The position numbers and the translations under genes were made by a program. From the NCBI GenBank assembly GCA_037367405.1, contig JAZKJV010002946.1:248001-312000 (forward strand): DNA of 64,000 bases, read 5' to 3'. A model generated the notes under the pieces. That model made no database searches. It saw only the letters and a program-made list of their open reading frames with translations, and was not told the DNA's origin. Source of the stretch: Ottelia alismoides (taxonomy: Eukaryota > Streptophyta > Magnoliopsida > Alismatales > Hydrocharitaceae). Every line of letters starts with the position of its first letter. Positions within the stretch are counted from its first letter, which is position 1. Positions 59,859 through 64,000 of this stretch are shown piece by piece.

Positions 59859-62800
59859 GTTAAACCCGCCGACTCCGGGGACCACTCCGGTCATGTTGCG
59901 TCGCTTTTGCTTCGTTTGATTGGGGTTCGTTGTGCTGTTTCTCCCGTTTAGAGATTCGGATGGAGAAAGGCGGTTCCTTTTTTTCATAGTTCTCTTGTGC
60001 AAGTCGGGAGCTTGATCGTCATTGAATTCGGTATCTGGACGTGCTTATGCGGTGTTAGTATTTTTGAACGAAATAGAAACCGGATTTTTTTTTTCGAATG
60101 GAACACAATGGACTGGAAGGTAGTATGTTCCTTTTTGACCAAGCTACTTGAGATAACCTCGCGTGTGGTTGTAATGGAAATGGTGGGATATTGAACACAT
60201 ATTAAGATGTGAATATCTAAATGCAGTGATAGAAACTTGTTTTCGGAGTGGAAGAATACAAACCTAATCAGCCAAAATGTGTGCCTGCCTTCATACTTTC
60301 ATCCATTTTTGGAAGCGTTGTAACAGTCCCAAAAATAGTCCCGTATAAACCTACGAAGTTTAAGAGTTATAAGAGTAGGGAATACTACTTGACAATTTGA
60401 GCTTAAGTATTTTAGATAGTTGTTAACATGTCCGATGGAGCTCGAATCGTATGGTCAGTTTCACTCGATATATTACAAATGATTTCAGAGCCATGTTCCA
60501 TTCTATAGTGGAAATAACTAAATCCGAAGGGACCTATGTCTAGAGCGTGCAACCACGAATCTTATTGGGAAATGTGATGTGCCATATAACAACGAGTATG
60601 CCACGAATACAAGTGGATGATGGTATAACATCCCAAACATAATCTCACATCTAAAGCTTACGACTTTGAGAGTGAGTTATAAAAGTGGAGAAATACTACT
60701 TGACACCTTGAGCTTAAATATTTTGGGTGGTTAATGTTTTCAACTGAATTTGAGTCCGAAACCCAACAAGTTGTTAGGGTTAATTTTCCTTGATAATGGC
60801 ACATAGACATAAAGCCCAAGACATTACGTGTTTTCTGATATGAGCTATGGATATGTGGTGCTCATGTCAGTGGGTGACATGTGAGATATATATACTTAAG
60901 CTGCGTTGATGCAGTAAATAACAATTCTTTTTTTAATATTAGATTTTCATATGGAATATTTTGTATCTGATGAGGATGATCTTATGTTTGTCACTTTCCT
61001 GTCGTCAGACAAGGTTACAAGCCCAGGCAGCTGGAGTTCCTTATTCAGCACAGCCGCCTCTGCATGACTTCCATAGTCATGTGGGAGTCCTCAGGAAAAA
61101 CAAGGTAAATATTACTGGCTCTTTTTTTGTGTATTCCTGTGGATTTGGAGTATGAAATCTAGCGATGTGTCAAATTTTCCCCTTTGTTTCTTAGAAAATT
61201 ATTTCAGGTTACTGACTTTACTTTAAGATTTTGGGCTGTTGCATGAATCAAACTAAATATTTGAAGTAGTTACTTCTCCAATATTTTATTGGTTACAAGT
61301 AACTATTTGCCTATGATAACTGTTAATTGTTCAATACTCTGTTGTGAGTATATACAAGTTTAGCTAGGTATTGTAGTTAATAATGTGAATATTCGCTTTA
61401 ACTTTTGCCACCATTGAGTTGAATCCTCTATTTTCCGACAAATCTATGTTTGTTATCTGTGTATGAAATGGTGGCAGAGTTGCATCAAAAGGTCAATGTG
61501 TGCAATGATCCTTTTTGTGTCCCGTGTTAGCCAGAATGGCCTCTTCCATTTGAAGGATACAAATGCATCATAGGGGAAGGAATTGTTCTTTTACAGCATT
61601 AGTTGCTTGCATGACTTGGCTAGCCTTAGAGGTAAGTGTGAATTAAAGGAAAGTGTGAAGGGGATCCATATGAGAAGTTTAAAATTCTAGTTTGTTTCAA
61701 CTTACTGGGAATCTCAAGTTTATTTGAGGTTGACCGCACATTTGTACAACAACAAAGCCTTTTCCCAAAATGAAGTAGGGTCGGCTATTTGGATTTTTTT
61801 ACTTCCATTACGATCTATTTTGGATCAATGTCGGGCTTAAATCCAAATAACTAAGATTCATTTGAATAGTTTCATTCAAACCCTTCTTAGACCTTCATCG
61901 ACGTCTCTTAACCGGCCCAAAATACCAAATCTCACATCTAATTGATGCACCGATCGACCTCCTTTACAAATAGCCAAACCATCTTAAGTGATTTTCTCTC
62001 ATTTTATCCTCCATCGGTGCTACACTAACTTTTCTTCTGATCGTATCATTTCAAATCCAATTTTTTTGTGTATACATCCACTTTAGCATTTTCATTTCTG
62101 TTACTATCGTTCTCTACACATATCTATGGTTCACATGCCAACACTATGATCCATAGAACATAGTAGGTCTCATGACTGCTTTGTAATACTTTCCTTTGAC
62201 TTTCAAAGGTATTTTCTTATTACAAAGAACATTAGAGACTTGTCTCGACTTTAGCCAACCTGCATTTAGTTTATGAGTAACATCTTCATCAATTTCTCAT
62301 CATGTTGCAAAATAGATCCCAAGTATCTAAAATAATCCTTCTTTTGAATGTTATCATCTTCAATCTTCACCTCGAGTCCTTTACCATTGTTTCCATCAAA
62401 TGTGCATTCCATACGTCGTTGTTGTGGACTTCGAGTGAGGGTGTGCATCCACGATCATTCTTTCGCTTTAAGTGGACATGGCTTCTGGATGAGGGATTTC
62501 GCGAGTCCATTGCGACTTTCTGGTCTGATAGCAGACCTCTTGGTTCAACAACTTGTCGGTTTGTGAGCAAGCTTGCCTCGTTTAGGAGGCATATGATGGA
62601 GTTTAATAGGGCCAACTGGGCCCGGTGCCATTGTAGGAGGGTGAGGGCACAAGGGGAGGTCAACAGATTGGACAAGTTGGAAGTTGAGATGGCTTTGTTG
62701 GTCGAGGAGGTTTTGGCAAGAGGAACCTATCTAGAGGAGATTCTTTGGGAAGACAAAAAGGTGGTGGGGCATATTATATAGAGAGAAGAAATCATGTGGG

Positions 62801-64000
62801 ACAAATTATATAGTTGAGGAAAAAGAAAAGAGAAATAATTGAAATAGGAAAATATAAAATAACTCTCAACACTTCCTCTCAAGGTGGAGCATATACGTCA
62901 ATCATGCTCAGCTTGGAACATCTCTAAAATGGCCCTCTGGCTAGAGCATTGGTGAAAACATATGTTGTCTATTCCCCTGAATTGATGTGGGAAGTAGAGA
63001 TAAAGTCCTTCTGAATCATGTATGTGTATAATGACAATCTACCTCAATGTGATTGGTCCTATCATGGAAGACAGTGTTGTTGAAAATGAAAAGAGTAGCC
63101 TGGTTGTTACATTGTAGATGCATGGGAAGAGGCGCGTTAACAGCTAGGCCACCAGTCAGAACGTATTTGACCCACATCATCTCCGTACTCCTTTGCGCCA
63201 TGGCTATGTACTCTAGCATTGCACTAGATCTGGCAAACCACAAGCTGCTTCATGCTCTTCCATGACACCAAAGAGCTCCCCCTATAAACATAGCAAAGCC
63301 GGAGGTAGATTTATACATGTATGCTCATTGATTAGCAAGATAAAAGAAATGGTTGAGTTACAATAAAAAAACATGTATTAGGTCCATTGCTCGTCAACCA
63401 CTTTAATTGGAAGTACCTATTATCTGTCGAATTATTCTTTCACTCATTGATTTCTGGCTCTAAGAATATACTCCAAAGATATATTAGTTTTTTACGAAAG
63501 AAAGGATATAATATTATTATGCATATCTAACAGATAAGTCCAAGATATTAGATGCTAAATCAAAGATATGTTTTGATGGTATTTGTAAGATGATAACGCT
63601 CGGCTACTTTTTTCTTCTAGTCACGGAAAATGCTGTTACTGTGTAGGAAAATGTTTTTAAACATTGCTATACTGCTATGCATTTGATCAAACATTAAATA
63701 TGCTGCTCAGATGGTGTTCTCGGAAGCCAGATGCTTGCCATCATGCAGTCGTGCCGGTATCATTGGTACTGAAGCAATTTGTACTCTTGATTGTTTTCAG
63801 TATAAGGGAACACTGGATGTATTCTATAAAGTCGTCAAGCAAGTATGGCACTTCTACGCTCTCTAAAATTTCTTAAATTATGTTATCTCCTGAGATAGTC
63901 ATAAGAAATGACTTTTGTTAAGTTCATAATATTCTTTGGTATTAGTGTGAGTTATGTAAGAGGTTTCACAGGAAGGACTCGCTAGGCTGTGGAGAGGAAC
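59682..64000 (+). CDS. MTM1: Mitochondrial carrier, MTM1 / SLC25A39-40 type, N-terminal part
   Basis: Inner-membrane carrier of the SLC25 family. Exons: 59682-59858, 61009-61104, 63711-63842 and 63972-64000 onward; the gene continues past the window. Introns are GT..AG and all phase 0. Start: the first in-frame ATG, at 59682. Residues 1-30 are a Pro/Ser/Ala-rich, acidic leader. About 31-58 form transmembrane helix 1 (FGERAVSAAGAAVLSAVLVN), closing with the carrier signature P-x-D-x-x-K-x-R (PLDVAKTRLQAQ), which the first intron splits between K and T. Residues 72-135 are the long matrix loop characteristic of this subfamily, including CLPSC and CTLDC. Exon 4 starts EGLARLWRGT, the conserved matrix-helix motif. 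In yeast and Arabidopsis MTM proteins affect activation of mitochondrial MnSOD; human SLC25A39 imports glutathione. The substrate in this plant is not shown by sequence. Confidence 0.92.
60319..60827 (+). mobile_element. TRIM, degenerate second copy, in MTM1 intron 1
   Basis: Same layout as 35296-35884: LTR from TGTAACAGTCCC to ATTACA (60319-60477, shortened), decayed primer-binding site TGATTTCAGAGCC (60480-60492), an interior with GAGCGTGCAACC and AAATGTGATGTGCCAT, and a second LTR (60624-60827). The LTRs differ strongly from each other, so this is an old insertion. No target duplication survives. It is in the sense orientation in the intron. Confidence 0.8.
61009..61104 (+). CDS. MTM1: MTM1 exon 2
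   Basis: 32 codons between CGTCAG and GTAAAT: TRLQAQAAGVPYS, then HSHVGVLRKNK. It completes the carrier signature and begins the matrix loop. Confidence 0.92.
61746..62425 (-). mobile_element. RTE-clade LINE fragment in MTM1 intron 2
   Basis: Begins with (AAC)nAAAGCCTTTTCCC, the complement of the LINE tail. Minus-strand translation gives RRMECTFDG and DYFRYLGSILQHDEK near 62360, the C-terminal region of the RTE polyprotein. It is the third fragment of this family in the window and, like the others, is on the minus strand. Confidence 0.8.
62426..62780 (+). mobile_element. L1-type LINE fragment
   Basis: + strand frame to 62781: HPRSFFRFKWTWLLDEGFRE, then SKLASFRRHMMEFNRANW. This is the linker between endonuclease and reverse transcriptase in plant L1 elements. 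Only this internal piece remains, joined directly to the RTE fragment on one side and a Copia LTR piece on the other. Confidence 0.75.
62781..62871 (-). repeat. Copia 3' LTR, truncated
   Basis: On the minus strand it begins TGTTGAGAGTTATTTTATAT directly after a purine tract (GAGAGGAAG) and ends where the L1 piece starts. Confidence 0.65.
62872..63335 (-). pseudogene. Copia RNase H fragment
   Basis: Minus strand: STSGFAMFIGGAL-like start, then [21 protein letters not shown] FARSSAMLEYIAMAQ, STEMMWVKYVLT, CNNQATLFIFNN and [11 protein letters not shown], followed by the decayed C-terminus. It shares the unusual phrases EMMWV and HIEVDCHYT with the RNase H of the VALRS-intron element. RNase H removes RNA from the RNA-DNA hybrid in active relatives; here upstream domains are missing. 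Confidence 0.85.
63336..63710 (+). other. End of MTM1 intron 2, nothing recognised
   Basis: AT-rich intron DNA up to the acceptor TGCTCAG. The open frame starting at 63664 includes intron bases before exon 3. Confidence 0.6.
63711..63842 (+). CDS. MTM1: MTM1 exon 3
   Basis: 44 codons between TGCTCAG and GTATGG: MVFSEARCLPSCSRAGIIG, then ICTLDCFQYKGTLDVFYKVV. It carries four cysteines in a CX3C-X11-CX3C arrangement and the YKGTLDVFYK matrix-helix start. Confidence 0.92.
63972..64000 (+). CDS. MTM1: MTM1 exon 4, cut by window end
   Basis: Starts after TTTCACAG: EGLARLWRG, the E-G-x-x-x-L-W-R-G motif that follows the first matrix helix in SLC25 carriers. The exon runs past the window. Confidence 0.88.

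Noticed and set aside
59579..60002. Minus-strand frames of 92 and 130 codons and a second + frame
   Set aside because: Shadows of the GC-rich MTM1 exon 1; the + frame at 59682 has the carrier signature.

Overview
This is nuclear DNA of a flowering plant. It holds two spliced protein genes with GT..AG introns, both on the + strand, surrounded and interrupted by plant-type transposable elements. The species cannot be read from the sequence. No bacterial, plasmid, CRISPR or viral gene system was found, and no tRNA or rRNA gene was recognised. No previously undescribed biological system is claimed. The interest lies in the transposon architecture and its relation to the two genes.

Layout. (a) 1-15757 contains no recognisable host exon. 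It holds an unannotated start with an organelle-like stretch, an RTE-clade LINE on the minus strand (3831-11300) cut in its endonuclease by a 3.7-kb solo LTR (6430-10165, target duplication CAAAC), a degraded minus-strand Copia element (12000-14441), several hAT-like elements and a Tourist-like MITE. (b) 15758-25975 is the 3' part of a cytosolic-type valyl-tRNA synthetase gene: six exons, KMSKS motif, anticodon-binding domain and C-terminal coiled coil. Its fourth visible intron is 8.1 kb because it carries a 986-bp hAT-like element and a 5.5-kb Copia element with a perfect 5-bp target duplication. (c) 26821-30397 is an RTE LINE tail followed by an L1-type LINE. (d) 30398-54445 is a nest of one long-LTR Copia family. 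An older + strand copy (E1) is split by a younger minus-strand copy (E2, LTRs about 2.49 kb) and again by a Ty3/gypsy element that shows gag-protease but no reverse transcriptase. A 589-bp TRIM sits inside E2. (e) 54446-58762 has little recognisable content apart from a palindrome cluster, a MITE and a foldback repeat. (f) 58763-59493 is a hAT-like element ending 32 bp before a TATA box. (g) 59682-64000 is the 5' part of a mitochondrial carrier gene of the MTM1/SLC25A39-40 type. Its introns carry a degenerate second TRIM copy and an RTE/L1/Copia mosaic.

The two host genes have no evident functional link: one charges tRNA-Val, the other encodes an inner-membrane mitochondrial carrier. Exon boundaries were assigned by reading frame and splice consensus. 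Transposon boundaries given with target duplications were read directly; the others are approximate. All family assignments come from recognition of motifs, not from a database search.
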